64,000 nucleotides of DNA from Pseudosulfitobacter pseudonitzschiae (GCF_900129395.1 NZ_FQVP01000012.1:1-64000), one strand, 5' to 3'; counted from the first letter of the stretch, positions 41,507 through 51,030 are shown. Program-made: numbers and translations. The notes: a model not told the origin generated them from the sequence alone.

Positions 41507-42721
41507 ATGAAGGTAAAAGACGGGCCGCTGAGCGATCTCAGGGTGATTGAACTGGGGCATGTGATTGCCGCGCCGATGTGCGGCGCGCTGCTCTCCGATT
41601 TCGGTGCCGAGGTGATCAAGATCGAACGACCGGGGCAGGGCGACATGCTGCGGGTTCTGAGCGCGCGCGCCAAGGATGGTGTAGGTGTCTGGTGGAAAAC
41701 ACTGGCGAGAAACAAGCGGCTGGTGGCGCTGGATTGGAAGACCGACGAGGGCCGCGAGGTTCTGCGCCGCCTGGTCGAAAACGCGCAGGTTCTGATCGAG
41801 AACTTTCGCCCCGGTGTGCTTGAAAGAGCGGGATTGGCGCCGGAGGTCTTGCATGAATGGAACCCGGATCTGGTGATCGTGCGGATCTCGGGCTATGGCC
41901 AGACCGGGCCGCGGTCCTCCTGGCCCGGTTTCGGTCGAGCCGGCGAGGCCATGAGCGGACTGGCCAACATGACCGGCTTTGCCGACAACGCACCGATGCA
42001 CCCCGGCTTTCCGGCGGCAGATTCAACCACTGGCCTTATGGCGGCCTACGGCGCGATGATGGCGCTTCATGCGGTGCACAACGGCAGCGCCCGGGGGCAG
42101 GTGGTGGATCTGGCCATCTTCGAGCCGCTGTTGCGTCTGATCGACTATCACGTTCCAACGCGGACCGGCGCGGGCCTGCCGGTTGATCGAAACGGGCTTC
42201 AGGCTCCCAACGCCTACGCCCCGGCGGGCGTATTCCGCGCTCGGGACGGGAAGTGGGTCACGGTCAGCGCAGGCAGCGCGGCGACCGGGCGACGCCTATT
42301 GGAAGCCGCGGGCGGACAGGAATGGGCTGAACAGCCGCAATTCCAAAGCTTGGATGGCTTTGCGGATCATACGGAAGAGATCGTCGACCGGCTCGGCGCA
42401 TTCGTGGCACAGCATGACGCGCAGAAAGCGATCGACATCTTCAAGTCCCACGATGCCGTGGCGGCGATGGTCTATGACGTCGATGACATCCTGGCCGATC
42501 CGCAGATCGCGGCGCGCGGCGACATCGTTGGGGTCGAGGGAGACGACACGAGGGTCGTCGGACCCGTGCCAAAGCTGGACAAGACGCCGGGACGATTGCG
42601 CTGGCTCGGACGCGGCGAACTGGGGGCCGACAGCCGTGCGGTGCTGGAAGAGCTTGGTTTCGACCCCGAACAGATTGCCGCGTTGATTGATAATGGCACG
42701 GTTGGCGAGCCGGACTCCTGA
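41507..42721 (+). CDS. CaiB/BaiF family CoA-transferase without the usual catalytic Asp
   Basis: A 404-residue family III CoA-transferase fold with intact GAEVIKIE and GYGQTGP segments. The block that normally reads GYDxxxQAxxG is GFGRAGEAMSG here, so Gly143 replaces the aspartate that carries CoA in formyl-CoA transferase; Glu147 is nearby. I believe this variant block recurs in other CaiB proteins, so it may be a subfamily rather than a dead enzyme. First gene of a plus operon with an ACAD and a fused acyl-CoA synthetase. Confidence 0.87.
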   Translation: MKVKDGPLSDLRVIELGHVIAAPMCGALLSDFGAEVIKIERPGQGDMLRVLSARAKDGVGVWWKTLARNKRLVALDWKTDEGREVLRRLVENAQVLIENFRPGVLERAGLAPEVLHEWNPDLVIVRISGYGQTGPRSSWPGFGRAGEAMSGLANMTGFADNAPMHPGFPAADSTTGLMAAYGAMMALHAVHNGSARGQVVDLAIFEPLLRLIDYHVPTRTGAGLPVDRNGLQAPNAYAPAGVFRARDGKWVTVSAGSAATGRRLLEAAGGQEWAEQPQFQSLDGFADHTEEIVDRLGAFVAQHDAQKAIDIFKSHDAVAAMVYDVDDILADPQIAARGDIVGVEGDDTRVVGPVPKLDKTPGRLRWLGRGELGADSRAVLEELGFDPEQIAALIDNGTVGEPDS

Positions 42722-42752
42722 TCGGGGTCCGCGAGAATGAAGGAGAAAAATC

Positions 42753-43919
42753 ATGACCTATCAAATGACATCGGAGCAGCAGGGAATTCGGGACGCGATC
42801 TTTCGGATTTGCGAAGAGTTCGATGATGAATTTTGGCTAGACCGGGACCGCGAGGGTGGATTCCCGCACGAATTGCATCAAAAGTTGGCCCGCGATGGCT
42901 GGCTGGGCATCGCCATCCCCGAAGAGTACGGCGGCGCCGGTCTGGGCATCGTCGATGCGGCCATCATGATGCAGGCCATCGCGGAATCAGGGGGCGGCAA
43001 CAGCGCGGCCTCGGCGGTGCACATGAACATCTTCGGACTCAATCCCGTTGTCAAATTCGGCACCGACGACCAGAAGAAAAAGCACCTTCCGCCGCTGGTG
43101 GCCGGCGCGCAACGGGCCTGTTTCGGCGTGACCGAACCAACCACCGGCCTGGACACGACCAAGCTGAAGACCCGTGCCGTGCGTCAGGGCGACCGCTATG
43201 TCGTGCACGGGCAGAAGGTCTGGATTTCGACCGCCCAGATTGCCGACAAGATCCTGCTCTTGGCGCGTACCACGCCGCTGGAAGAGGTCAAGAAACCGAC
43301 CGAAGGCCTGAGCCTGTTCTACACCGATCTCGACCGGACATTCGTCACGGTGCGCGAGATCGAGAAGATGGGCCGCAAATGTGTCGATTCAAACGAGCTG
43401 TTCATCGACGGGCTGCCGATTCCGGCCGAGGATCTGATCGGCGAGGAAGGTCAGGGCTTTCGCCAGATCCTGCACGGGTTGAACCCCGAAAGGGTTCTGA
43501 TTGCCGCCGAAGCAGTTGGCATCGGGCGCAACGCGCTGCGCCGCGCTGCGGATTACGCCAATGAGCGTGTCGTGTTTGGCAGGCCGATCGGCCAGAACCA
43601 GGGTGTGCAGCACCCCTTGGCCGCCTGCTGGGCCGAACTGGAAGCGGCCAACCTCATGGCAATGAACGCCGGCGCGCTTTACGATGCTGGCAAGCCGTGT
43701 GGAAACGAAGCAAATGCGGGCAAATACCTGGCCGGCGAAGCGGCGGTGAAGGCGACGCAGACCGCGCAGCTGACATTCGGCGGTTTCGGATATGCCAAGG
43801 AATACCATGTCGAGCGTCTGGTGCGCGAAGCCATCCTGTTCCGCATCGCGCCGGTCACACCGCAACTGGTGTTGTCGTTCATTGCGGAGCACGCGCTTGG
43901 CCTGCCGAAATCCTATTAA
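42753..43919 (+). CDS. Acyl-CoA dehydrogenase of the helix-G glutamate type
   Basis: A 388-residue ACAD with TEPTTGLDTTKL at 128-138 in place of the usual GxGSD loop. The C-terminal end reads RIAPVTPQLVLSF, lacking the GGTNEI base. Helix G has Glu246 in GLNPERVLI, the IVD-like position. A very similar enzyme is encoded at 61791, and the decayed copy at 48000 is the same subfamily. AAGGAGA precedes the ATG. Middle gene of the 41507-46056 operon. Confidence 0.91.
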   Translation: MTYQMTSEQQGIRDAIFRICEEFDDEFWLDRDREGGFPHELHQKLARDGWLGIAIPEEYGGAGLGIVDAAIMMQAIAESGGGNSAASAVHMNIFGLNPVVKFGTDDQKKKHLPPLVAGAQRACFGVTEPTTGLDTTKLKTRAVRQGDRYVVHGQKVWISTAQIADKILLLARTTPLEEVKKPTEGLSLFYTDLDRTFVTVREIEKMGRKCVDSNELFIDGLPIPAEDLIGEEGQGFRQILHGLNPERVLIAAEAVGIGRNALRRAADYANERVVFGRPIGQNQGVQHPLAACWAELEAANLMAMNAGALYDAGKPCGNEANAGKYLAGEAAVKATQTAQLTFGGFGYAKEYHVERLVREAILFRIAPVTPQLVLSFIAEHALGLPKSY

Positions 43920-43941
43920 TACGAACATCAAAGGAAAACCC

Positions 43942-46056
43942 ATGCGAATTGACGGAATGGATGCCATTTTCGCCCCTCGTTCTGTTGCCGTGATCGGCGC
44001 GTCGAGTGATCCCAAACGCATCGGCGGACGACCGGTGGATTTTCTCAGGCGGCATGGGTTCGACGGTACGATCCTGCCGATAAACCCGAAAACGTCCAAG
44101 GTGCAGGGGCTGACGGCATATCCGTCGATCACCGAGGCTCCGACGACACCGGATCTGGCGGTAATCGCGTTGCCTGCGCGGCTGGCGGTTCAGGCGGTCG
44201 AGGATTGCGCGGCGCGCGGCGTGCGCGGCGCGGTGATCTTCAGCTCGGGGTTCTCCGAGGTCAATGACGAAGGTGCAGCGCTTCAGGCGCGCATGGTCGA
44301 TATCGCGCGCGAAGGCGGTATGCGGCTTGTCGGGCCGAACTGCCTTGGCATCGCCAACGTCCGCCACAACCTTTACGCGACCTTCACGCCGGGGGTTGAA
44401 AAGTACCTGCCCAAACCCGGCGGCGTGTCAATCGTCAGCCAGAGCGGGGCCTTCGGGTCGTACTGCATGACGCTCGTCAGGATGCGCGGACTGGGCGTTA
44501 ACCTGTGGGCGACGACGGGCAATTCCTGCGACGTCGATTTCGCCGATGCCGTAGCCTATTGCGCGCAGGATGACGAAACCCGCGTGATCATGGGCTATCT
44601 CGAAGGCGCGACCGACCGCGACAGGCTGGTCGAGGCTCTTGAACTCGCCCGTGCCCGCGAAAAGCCAGTGGTCATGATGAAGGTCGGACGCAGCGCGGTT
44701 GGCGCCGAAGCCGCACAGTCGCATACCGCGTCACTGGCAGGGTCCGACGCGGTCTATGACGCGGCTTTCCGGCAATACGGTGTCTACCGGGCGCACTCTG
44801 TCGACGAAATGTTCGATGTGACCTATGCCTGCGCCGAATCCGCGTCGATGATGCAGGGCGACCGGCTGGGCCTCGTGACGGTGTCCGGTGGCGTTGGGGT
44901 GCTGATGGCCGACGAGGCAGAGAAACTGAAGCTGGATGTGCCCGCGCTTCCCGATCATGCGCAGAAAAAGCTGAAAGCGGTGTTGCCCTTCGCCGGTGTC
45001 CGAAACCCCGTCGATGTGACGGCGCAATTGGTGAACCAGATCGACCTGCTGGAAACCAACATGGATGTGTTGTTTGGCGACGGCGAAATTGACGGTGCCA
45101 TCATCTTCATGTCCACGGTCGGTCTTGTTGCCGACATGAACGAAGCCATCCGGACCGGGCTGGAGCGCATCCGCGAGAAGTACCCCGGCAGGCCGATGCT
45201 GTTCTGCTCGCTGACCGAACCCGAGGGTCGTGCCGCATATGAAAAGTCGGGGTTCATCGTGTTCGAGGAACCGACCCGTGCGGTCCGCGCGATGGCCGCA
45301 TTGCGCTATTTCGCCAAATCCTTTGCGCGCGCGGGCGAAGACGACCCGATACCCGAACTGCCGGACCTGTCGCCGTTGCCGGACGGCATGGTGAACGAGA
45401 TCGAGGCCAAGGCGCTGCTTGCCGAGGCCGGCATCGGGATCGTGCGCGAAATTCTGGCCAAGACCCCGGAAGCGGCAGCCGAGGCGGCGCAGGAGATAGG
45501 CTTTCCGATCGTGCTCAAGATTGCCTCGCCTGACATCCTGCATAAATCCGATATCGGTGGCGTGGCGCTGAACCTGCGCTCGGTCGAAGAGGTCCGCTCT
45601 GCCGGGGCGCGTATACTGGAACTGGCGTCAGAGAAAGCGCCCGATGCGCGGATCGACGGGCTGGTTGTGGCAGAACAGGCCGCACCGGGGCTGGAGGCTA
45701 TACTCGGCGTGACCCAGGATCCGGCATTCGGGCCGGTGGTGATGTTCGGTCTGGGCGGGGTGCTGGTCGAGGCCCTGGGGGACGTGTCCTTCCGGGTTGC
45801 CCCTTTCGGCCCCGCCGAAGCGCGTCGTATGATCGACGAAATCCACGGTCGCAAGCTGCTGGACGCATTCCGCGGCGCGCCCGAACGCGACATCGACGCG
45901 CTCGCCGACGCGCTCGCGCGCCTGTCAGCCTTTGCGGCCCATCACGGCGCCGCGCTTGAGACCATTGACGTCAACCCGTTGATCATCGGTCCGAGTGGCC
46001 AAGGCGCCGTGGCCGCAGATGGCGTAATTATCCCCACGAGGAGAGGAGGCAACTGA
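43942..46056 (+). CDS. NDP-forming acyl-CoA synthetase, fused alpha-beta
   Basis: A 704-residue protein carrying the CoA-binding and ligase-CoA domains (about 1-470) and an ATP-grasp domain (about 480-700) in one chain. Markers: SVAVIGASSDPKRIGG at 14-29, phosphohistidine His261 in QSHTASLAG, an IVLKIASPDILHKSDIGG-like grasp segment and ETIDVNPLIIG near the end. It makes acyl-CoA from a free acid with ADP release. The start at 43942 has AAAGGA upstream; the frame is open further left inside the ACAD gene. Last gene of the operon, followed by an IclR gene. Confidence 0.93.
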   Translation: MRIDGMDAIFAPRSVAVIGASSDPKRIGGRPVDFLRRHGFDGTILPINPKTSKVQGLTAYPSITEAPTTPDLAVIALPARLAVQAVEDCAARGVRGAVIFSSGFSEVNDEGAALQARMVDIAREGGMRLVGPNCLGIANVRHNLYATFTPGVEKYLPKPGGVSIVSQSGAFGSYCMTLVRMRGLGVNLWATTGNSCDVDFADAVAYCAQDDETRVIMGYLEGATDRDRLVEALELARAREKPVVMMKVGRSAVGAEAAQSHTASLAGSDAVYDAAFRQYGVYRAHSVDEMFDVTYACAESASMMQGDRLGLVTVSGGVGVLMADEAEKLKLDVPALPDHAQKKLKAVLPFAGVRNPVDVTAQLVNQIDLLETNMDVLFGDGEIDGAIIFMSTVGLVADMNEAIRTGLERIREKYPGRPMLFCSLTEPEGRAAYEKSGFIVFEEPTRAVRAMAALRYFAKSFARAGEDDPIPELPDLSPLPDGMVNEIEAKALLAEAGIGIVREILAKTPEAAAEAAQEIGFPIVLKIASPDILHKSDIGGVALNLRSVEEVRSAGARILELASEKAPDARIDGLVVAEQAAPGLEAILGVTQDPAFGPVVMFGLGGVLVEALGDVSFRVAPFGPAEARRMIDEIHGRKLLDAFRGAPERDIDALADALARLSAFAAHHGAALETIDVNPLIIGPSGQGAVAADGVIIPTRRGGN

Positions 46057-46115
46057 CACCCGTACCCGACACCTTCTCGAGCCTCCGACGCATGTGGCGG
46101 GCTTTGTGTAATTTT

Positions 46116-46129
46116 CTAACAGTTGACAG
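46116..46129. promoter_or_regulatory. Near-perfect CTAACA-NN-TGTTAG operator before an IclR gene
   Basis: CTAACAGTTGACAG matches 10 of 12 positions; flanking TTT and AAA arms extend the dyad. It is 66 bp before the IclR start at 46196. The sequence TTGACA within it (46123-46128) could be a -35 box, and a TATAAT lies at 46171-46176, too far for that pair. Regulation of the IclR gene by the same factor as the perfect sites is suggested. Confidence 0.5.
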
Positions 46130-46170
46130 AAATTACATCCGCCGCCATTCTACTTTCTGAATACTGTTCA

Positions 46171-46176
46171 TATAAT
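46171..46176 (+). promoter_or_regulatory. Consensus -10 box before the IclR gene
   Basis: A perfect TATAAT, 20 bp before the ATG at 46196. No good -35 is present at 16-18 bp, so this may be an activator-dependent promoter or one with a very short leader containing the GGGAGGGG Shine-Dalgarno. Confidence 0.45.
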
Positions 46177-46195
46177 AGTATGCCGGGAGGGGATT

Positions 46196-47023
46196 ATGGA
46201 TGACGCGCATCGGGCTTCGGTGAAGGCACGCGGGACCCCCATTGTGAAATCGGTCGCGCGCACATGCCAGACCTTGGTGTATTTCGACGAGGTTCGTCGA
46301 CCGCTATCGGTCGTGGAGGTCTCCAAGGAATTGGGGTATCCGCAATCGAGCACCTCGGCGCTCCTGAAAAGTTTGGTCGAGTTGGGGTTCCTGACCCACG
46401 ACGCTAAACGGAAGAGCTATTTCCCCACCGAGCGGGTTCCGCTTTTGGGGTCATGGATGAATCCCGACCTGTTCGGTGAAGGCATCATTCAGCGGCTGCT
46501 GAAGGCTATTTCGGAACGGACCCGGCATGTGGTGGTCCTGGCAACCAAGAACGGTGACGACGCGGAATATGTGCACCTGATCCGTCCGAAAAAGTCGCCG
46601 ATCCACCACATTTCACTTGGCACGCGACGACCGCTGGGAATTTCGGGGCTTGGGCGGGTTCTGATGAGCCGCTTCAGCGATGAAGAAGTGTGCCGTCTGT
46701 TGCGAAGAATCAATGCCTACCGTGCGCCCGACGAACCGGCAGTGGACGTGAAGGCCTTCGTCGCCTCGTTGGCCCAGACCCGCGCCAAGGGGTACTATCT
46801 TTCCACCGATCAAGTTGTCAAAGGCGCGGGATTGATCTCCATGCCTTTCCCCAGCCACCAGAGTTCTCGTCTTTTCGCCGTCGGGGTTGGTGCCCCAACG
46901 GATGTCATCCTGCGATCCGAAAACGAGATTGTTAAGATCATGCGTGAAGAAATTGTTCGGAATCTGGGAAAGAAAGGTCATGATCCAAGAGTCTGTGGAT
47001 CATCGGGATCCCGTCTGTCGTGA
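46196..47023 (+). CDS. IclR-family transcriptional regulator
   Basis: A 275-residue IclR protein: winged helix-turn-helix at about 18-80 (VKSVARTCQTLVYFDE, then VVEVSKELGYPQSSTSALLKSLVELGFL) and a C-terminal effector domain with RRPLGISGLGRVLMS. A GGGAGGGG Shine-Dalgarno precedes the ATG. It is downstream of, and in the same direction as, the CaiB-ACAD-synthetase operon and upstream of the decayed GntR gene. Its targets are unknown; the 41507 operon is the obvious candidate. Confidence 0.92.
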   Translation: MDDAHRASVKARGTPIVKSVARTCQTLVYFDEVRRPLSVVEVSKELGYPQSSTSALLKSLVELGFLTHDAKRKSYFPTERVPLLGSWMNPDLFGEGIIQRLLKAISERTRHVVVLATKNGDDAEYVHLIRPKKSPIHHISLGTRRPLGISGLGRVLMSRFSDEEVCRLLRRINAYRAPDEPAVDVKAFVASLAQTRAKGYYLSTDQVVKGAGLISMPFPSHQSSRLFAVGVGAPTDVILRSENEIVKIMREEIVRNLGKKGHDPRVCGSSGSRLS

Positions 47024-47384
47024 TTTCAGATACACCCTTACCAAAGATGGGTCTCGAATGGACACGAGCAGGTCTGCAGTCGACGATCACGCTATAGATC
47101 CATTTAGTGCGGCCCGTCATTTGATGCGGCCAAACCTCACCGGTCGCAGACGTGGCTTCGGTTCTGAATTGGATGAACGCACGGATCAGCTGACCGGGTT
47201 TGCTACACCACCGCGGGTTCCCATCCTCGGATGTGGCTATGCTCGGTGGTAACGCCGTGCGGCAAGTTTGACCCAATTCGCCCGCTTTCGTACCATATCA
47301 ATGTGTCTTCAGAGTCGGGATCGACGTTGCCGAACCTATGCACGGTTGGCCCGGATCTCAGCCGCATAACGAGCAGCCGGGCTG
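47024..47384. other. Spacer without recognisable gene
   Basis: A minus-strand frame at 46938-47276 has some Trp- and Cys-containing stretches that look protein-like (KWIYSVIVDC) but overlaps the IclR gene and matches nothing I know. It may be a scrap of a mobile element; I cannot show terminal repeats. Confidence 0.35.
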
Positions 47385-47990
47385 AGAGTCGAAGTAGACG
47401 TGCCCACCGGCAGGGATCTGAGCGTCTTTGGTTGCCCAGTCCCACACAGGAACGGGGCCGTCCGTCAGGCCTTGGGGGTTCTGCGCAGTGCGGGCCTGAT
47501 CGAAAGCGCACTCGGACTGCGCATCTTTGTCATCGCGCAGGCCGAGCAGATCAAGCCGCGCGCGCCCGCCCACGATCCGCTGGCGCTTTCCGATCTTGGC
47601 CGCGACCTGACGGGGATGGAAACGCCGCAGCTTCATGTGCGCAAGCGCCATTATACCAAGGCGCAGCCCTATTCGCTGGCCGATCTGTGGTTGCCGCAGC
47701 ACTATTTTGACATGCTGCCCGAGGGTGCCGACGAAACGCAGCTTTATTCGCAACTGTCGCGCGATCATACCGGCCTGACGGACCTGTCGGGCTACCAGAT
47801 CATCACTATCGTCCGGGCCGATGTCGCCACCGCCCACTTGCTGGGCGTCACCTTCAGCGAGCCGGTGGCCCGTGTCGTCTCGCGCCTGTTTGATCCCGAA
47901 GGCCGACCGGTCATAGCCCATATCGCCCATATCCGCTGCGACGTTTTCACCGCCGAGATCGCAAAGGGCGGCTTCTATGGCGTGACCATG
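47385..47990 (+). pseudogene. Decayed GntR-family (UTRA domain) regulator
   Basis: The frame begins inside a degenerate winged helix: VPTGRDLSVFGCPVPHRNGAVRQALGVLRSAGLIE resembles the LPTERDL...SRTTVRQAL... helix-turn-helix of GntR proteins but with the recognition helix scrambled by indels and no N-terminus. The UTRA effector domain follows in frame (SRDHTGLTDLSGYQ, VTFSEPVARVVSRLFDPEG, IAHIAHIRCDVFTAEIA). At about 47990 the sequence passes directly into an acyl-CoA dehydrogenase fragment. A regulator without start or intact DNA-binding domain cannot be functional as is. Confidence 0.75.
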
Positions 47991-48440
47991 GAAGAGCAGT
48001 GGCGGATCGGGTCCCGGCATCAACAAGGCATCTCTGGTCATGCAGGAGATCGGGCGCTACGGTGCGGCGGCCAATTCTGCGGTGCAGATCAACATTTTCG
48101 GGCTGCAACCTGTGGTCGGCTTTGGCACCGACGAACGGAAGGCCCGGATGCTGCGGCCGCTGATCCGGGGGGCACACCGCTCCTGCTTTGGCGTCACTGA
48201 ACCGGACGTCGTCCTTGACACCACGCACATATTCACCTTTGCGCGTCGCCGTGCTTCAAGGTCCTGCTGCACGGACGGAACGCCGAGCGGATTGTCGTCG
48301 CTTCGGCAGAGGTCGGGTTCGGGATGTACGTTCTGGAAAATGCGGCGGCCTATGCGCGCGAACGCATCGTGTTCGGCCGTCCGATCGGTCAGAACCAGGC
48401 GATCCAGCATCCGCTTGTGAGAACACCACATTGGTTTCGG
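47991..48440 (+). pseudogene. Decayed acyl-CoA dehydrogenase fragment
   Basis: In one frame: SGGSGPGINKASLVMQEIG, then NSAVQINIFGLQPVVGFGTDE and SCFGVTEPDVVLDTTHI (about 47995-48230). In another frame: LHGRNAERIVVASAEVGFG and ARERIVFGRPIGQNQAIQHPL (about 48265-48418). These align with residues 59-138 and 241-300 of the ACAD at 42753, so about 100 residues have been deleted between them with a frameshift, and both ends are missing. It is the same subfamily as 42753 and 61791. Confidence 0.8.
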
Positions 48441-48593
48441 CCAGCGCAATCGCATGAAGCTGCAATCGCCCTTCGATAAACGGAGAACCCGATGTGCACG
48501 GGCCAAAGGCCCGACGCCGTCTGTGGCAGGTGCGCGCTGCCGCGCGAACCTTGTCACTTGCGCGGTCCTACATTGTCAGGGCAGGAATCGCTT

Positions 48594-49760
48594 TCAGAAC
48601 GCGTTCAACCCTGTCAGGTTCCGCCCGATCACCAGCTTCTGAATCTCGGTGGTGCCATCCGGGATCGGCATGACTTTCGCATTGCGGAAGTGGCGTTCGA
48701 CGGGAAATTCCTTGGTGATGCCGTTACCGCCGTGGATCTGCACCGCTTTTCCGGCGATTTCGACGGCCATCTCGGTTGCATACCATTTTGCCATCGAGGT
48801 CTGGGTGTCGCAGCGCACGCCCATATCAAGAAGTTGCAGCCCGCGCTGGCACAACAGCCGTCCTGCATCTAGATGGGTGGCCATGTCGGCCAGATACCCC
48901 TGGATCAACTGATGCCCGCCAATCCGCTTTCCGTGCTGCTCGCGGTCCTGCGCGTATTTGACGGCGCATTCCAGCGCGGCCTGGGCGATGCCGATGCTGG
49001 TCAGGCCGACAAACACACGCGCGCTTTCGAACAGCTTCAGTGTCTGGAACAGACCGCCGCCGGAGTTCCCCAGAACATGGGCGTCCGTCGTTTCGGCCCG
49101 GTCAAAGAACAATTCGCAGGTCGAGGCACCGACAAGCCCCATCTTGCGCAACTCGCGGCTTTCATAGCCCCCCTTGTCGCGATCGACGATGACCATGGAG
49201 ATCCCATCGTCGAGATTACAGACCACGATTGCGAAGTCCGATTGCGCCCCGTTGGAAATCCATAGCTTTTGGCCCGTAACGAAAATCTTGTCCCCCTTAC
49301 GTTCCGCGCGGGTCTTCACCTCGCGCACGTTCGAGCCGACTTCCGGTTCGGAAATGCAGGTGGCACAAATGCGTTCACTGCGCAGGAGCGGCTTCAGATA
49401 TGTCTCTTTTTGCGCCGCATCGCCCAGCAGGTTGACCGCGAAAACAGCATGGCCCTGGATCAGCACCGCAATCGCCAAATCGGCCCAGATGCGGGCCAGT
49501 TCCTCGTAGAGGATGCCGTAGGTCATCCGGTCGATCCCGGCACCGCCGTCTTCCTCCGGTATCAGTCCGCTGATCAGGCCGAATTCCTCGACCTTGGCGA
49601 ACAGGGATTTCAGCGTGTCCGCATCCGGCGGGTGGCCGAGATCCTCGTATTTTTCTGCCAACGGAGCGAACTCCGCTTCGGCCATCTTGCGGAAGTTTTC
49701 CAGCAACATGCGCTGCTCGTCTGTATAGATTGCCTGAGCGGCGGCGATCACGTTTTCCAT
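48594..49760 (-). CDS. Acyl-CoA dehydrogenase
   Basis: A 388-residue ACAD with a SEPEVGSNVREV flavin loop and C-terminal IPDGTTEIQKLV, base Glu372. The LNTFKLFESARVFVGL-like helix and AQDREQHGKRIGGHQLIQ segment are normal. Third and last gene of the 51819-48594 operon, 15 bases after the thiolase stop. It supplies the first beta-oxidation step for a set that also has a crotonase and a true thiolase. Confidence 0.92.
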   Translation of the reverse strand: MENVIAAAQAIYTDEQRMLLENFRKMAEAEFAPLAEKYEDLGHPPDADTLKSLFAKVEEFGLISGLIPEEDGGAGIDRMTYGILYEELARIWADLAIAVLIQGHAVFAVNLLGDAAQKETYLKPLLRSERICATCISEPEVGSNVREVKTRAERKGDKIFVTGQKLWISNGAQSDFAIVVCNLDDGISMVIVDRDKGGYESRELRKMGLVGASTCELFFDRAETTDAHVLGNSGGGLFQTLKLFESARVFVGLTSIGIAQAALECAVKYAQDREQHGKRIGGHQLIQGYLADMATHLDAGRLLCQRGLQLLDMGVRCDTQTSMAKWYATEMAVEIAGKAVQIHGGNGITKEFPVERHFRNAKVMPIPDGTTEIQKLVIGRNLTGLNAF

Positions 49761-49775
49761 ATTCTTTTCCTTGTT

Positions 49776-51014
49776 TCAACGGCCCAGAATGGTGACACAG
49801 GCAGCGGCCTCTTCGACGCCGTGCAGGCCGCCACCGTTTTCGGCGATGGCATTCTTCGCACCTTCGACCTGACGCGCGCCAGCCTCGCCCCGCAGTTGCG
49901 TGACCAGTTCGAAAACCTGTCCGATCCCGGTGGCCCCGACCGGGTGCCCCTTGGATTCCAGCCCGCCAGAGGGGTTCACGGGGATCCGCCCGCCGATCTT
50001 TGTTTCGCCGCGCAGGCTGGCTGGCCCACCCTCGCCAAACGGGACAAAACCGAGGTTCTCGATCTGGATGACTTCGCCCACGGCGGTGGCGTCATGTACC
50101 TCGGCGACCGACATGTCTTCTGGGCCAAGCCCCGCCTGTTCATAGGCCTGAAGTGCTGCAAGGCGGGTCAGGTGGTTTTTGTAATCCTCCGGCGGACGGT
50201 CGGTGCCTGAGCGCAGGATCGCGGCCTTGACCTTGATCGCGCGGGATGAATCGAGACCCAGCCGCTTGAGCCCTTCGCCGGTGCACAGAACCGCCGCGGC
50301 CGCGCCATCGGAGATCGGCGCGCACATCGGAAGGGTCAGCGGGTAGGTGATGGGCGGCGCGTGCAGAACCTGTTCAACTGTCATCGCATCGCGGTATTGT
50401 GCCAGCGGATTATGCGCGGAATGCGCGTGGTTCTTGGCAGAGACGGCCGCGAACTGTTCCTGCGTCGTGCCGAAGGTCTTCATGTGCAGCCGCGCGAAAC
50501 CGGCATAGACATCCATGAACACGCTGTAGGGCTTGGGCGATTTCGACCCTTCCGGTTCCTCGACCCCGGCGCCCAGATCGGCCAGACGCCGCGCGACTTC
50601 TTCGCCATTGCTGACATCCCAACCGCTGTCGAAGGCCGAGAACATCAGCGCGCGGTCATCCGAATACATTTTCTCGGCACCCACGGCCAAACAGCAATCA
50701 CCGTTCCCTGCCTTGAGAAAATCCACGGCCAGCTTGAACCCGGTCGAGGCGCTGGCACAGGCGTTTTCGACGTTGACCACCGGAATGCCCTGAATGCCCA
50801 TCTCGCGCAACGCGATCTCGCCCCGGATCATGTGCTGGCCGTCCATATGACCCTGCACCGCGTTCGAGAAGAATGCACCGTCGATGCGATCAGCGGTCAC
50901 CCCGGCGTCCGAAAGCGCGGCGGTGACGGCTTCGCCCGTCATGTCCTTGATGGTCTTGTCCCGGAATTTCCCGAACGGCGTCATCCCGACGCCAACGACA
51001 TAGATATCCTGCAT
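49776..51014 (-). CDS. Thiolase (SCP-x-type acetyl-CoA acetyltransferase) with nucleophilic Cys
   Basis: A 412-residue thiolase-fold protein with the nucleophile Cys86 in ENACASASTGF and His357 in ESKGHPVGATG, so thiolytic cleavage of a 3-ketoacyl-CoA is expected. The final loop is AENGGGLHG, without the second Cys of classical thiolases, as in SCP-x relatives. Unlike the other three thiolase-fold genes of the window it has no DUF35 partner. The start at 51014 follows AAGGAGA; an upstream in-frame start would overlap the crotonase. Confidence 0.92.
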   Translation of the reverse strand: MQDIYVVGVGMTPFGKFRDKTIKDMTGEAVTAALSDAGVTADRIDGAFFSNAVQGHMDGQHMIRGEIALREMGIQGIPVVNVENACASASTGFKLAVDFLKAGNGDCCLAVGAEKMYSDDRALMFSAFDSGWDVSNGEEVARRLADLGAGVEEPEGSKSPKPYSVFMDVYAGFARLHMKTFGTTQEQFAAVSAKNHAHSAHNPLAQYRDAMTVEQVLHAPPITYPLTLPMCAPISDGAAAAVLCTGEGLKRLGLDSSRAIKVKAAILRSGTDRPPEDYKNHLTRLAALQAYEQAGLGPEDMSVAEVHDATAVGEVIQIENLGFVPFGEGGPASLRGETKIGGRIPVNPSGGLESKGHPVGATGIGQVFELVTQLRGEAGARQVEGAKNAIAENGGGLHGVEEAAACVTILGR

Positions 51015-51030
51015 CTTGCAGTCTCCTTGT

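Noticed and set aside
46938-47276. Possible transposase remnant (minus strand)
   Set aside because: A few stretches look protein-like but no DDE motif, terminal repeats or target duplication can be seen, so a mobile element is not supported.
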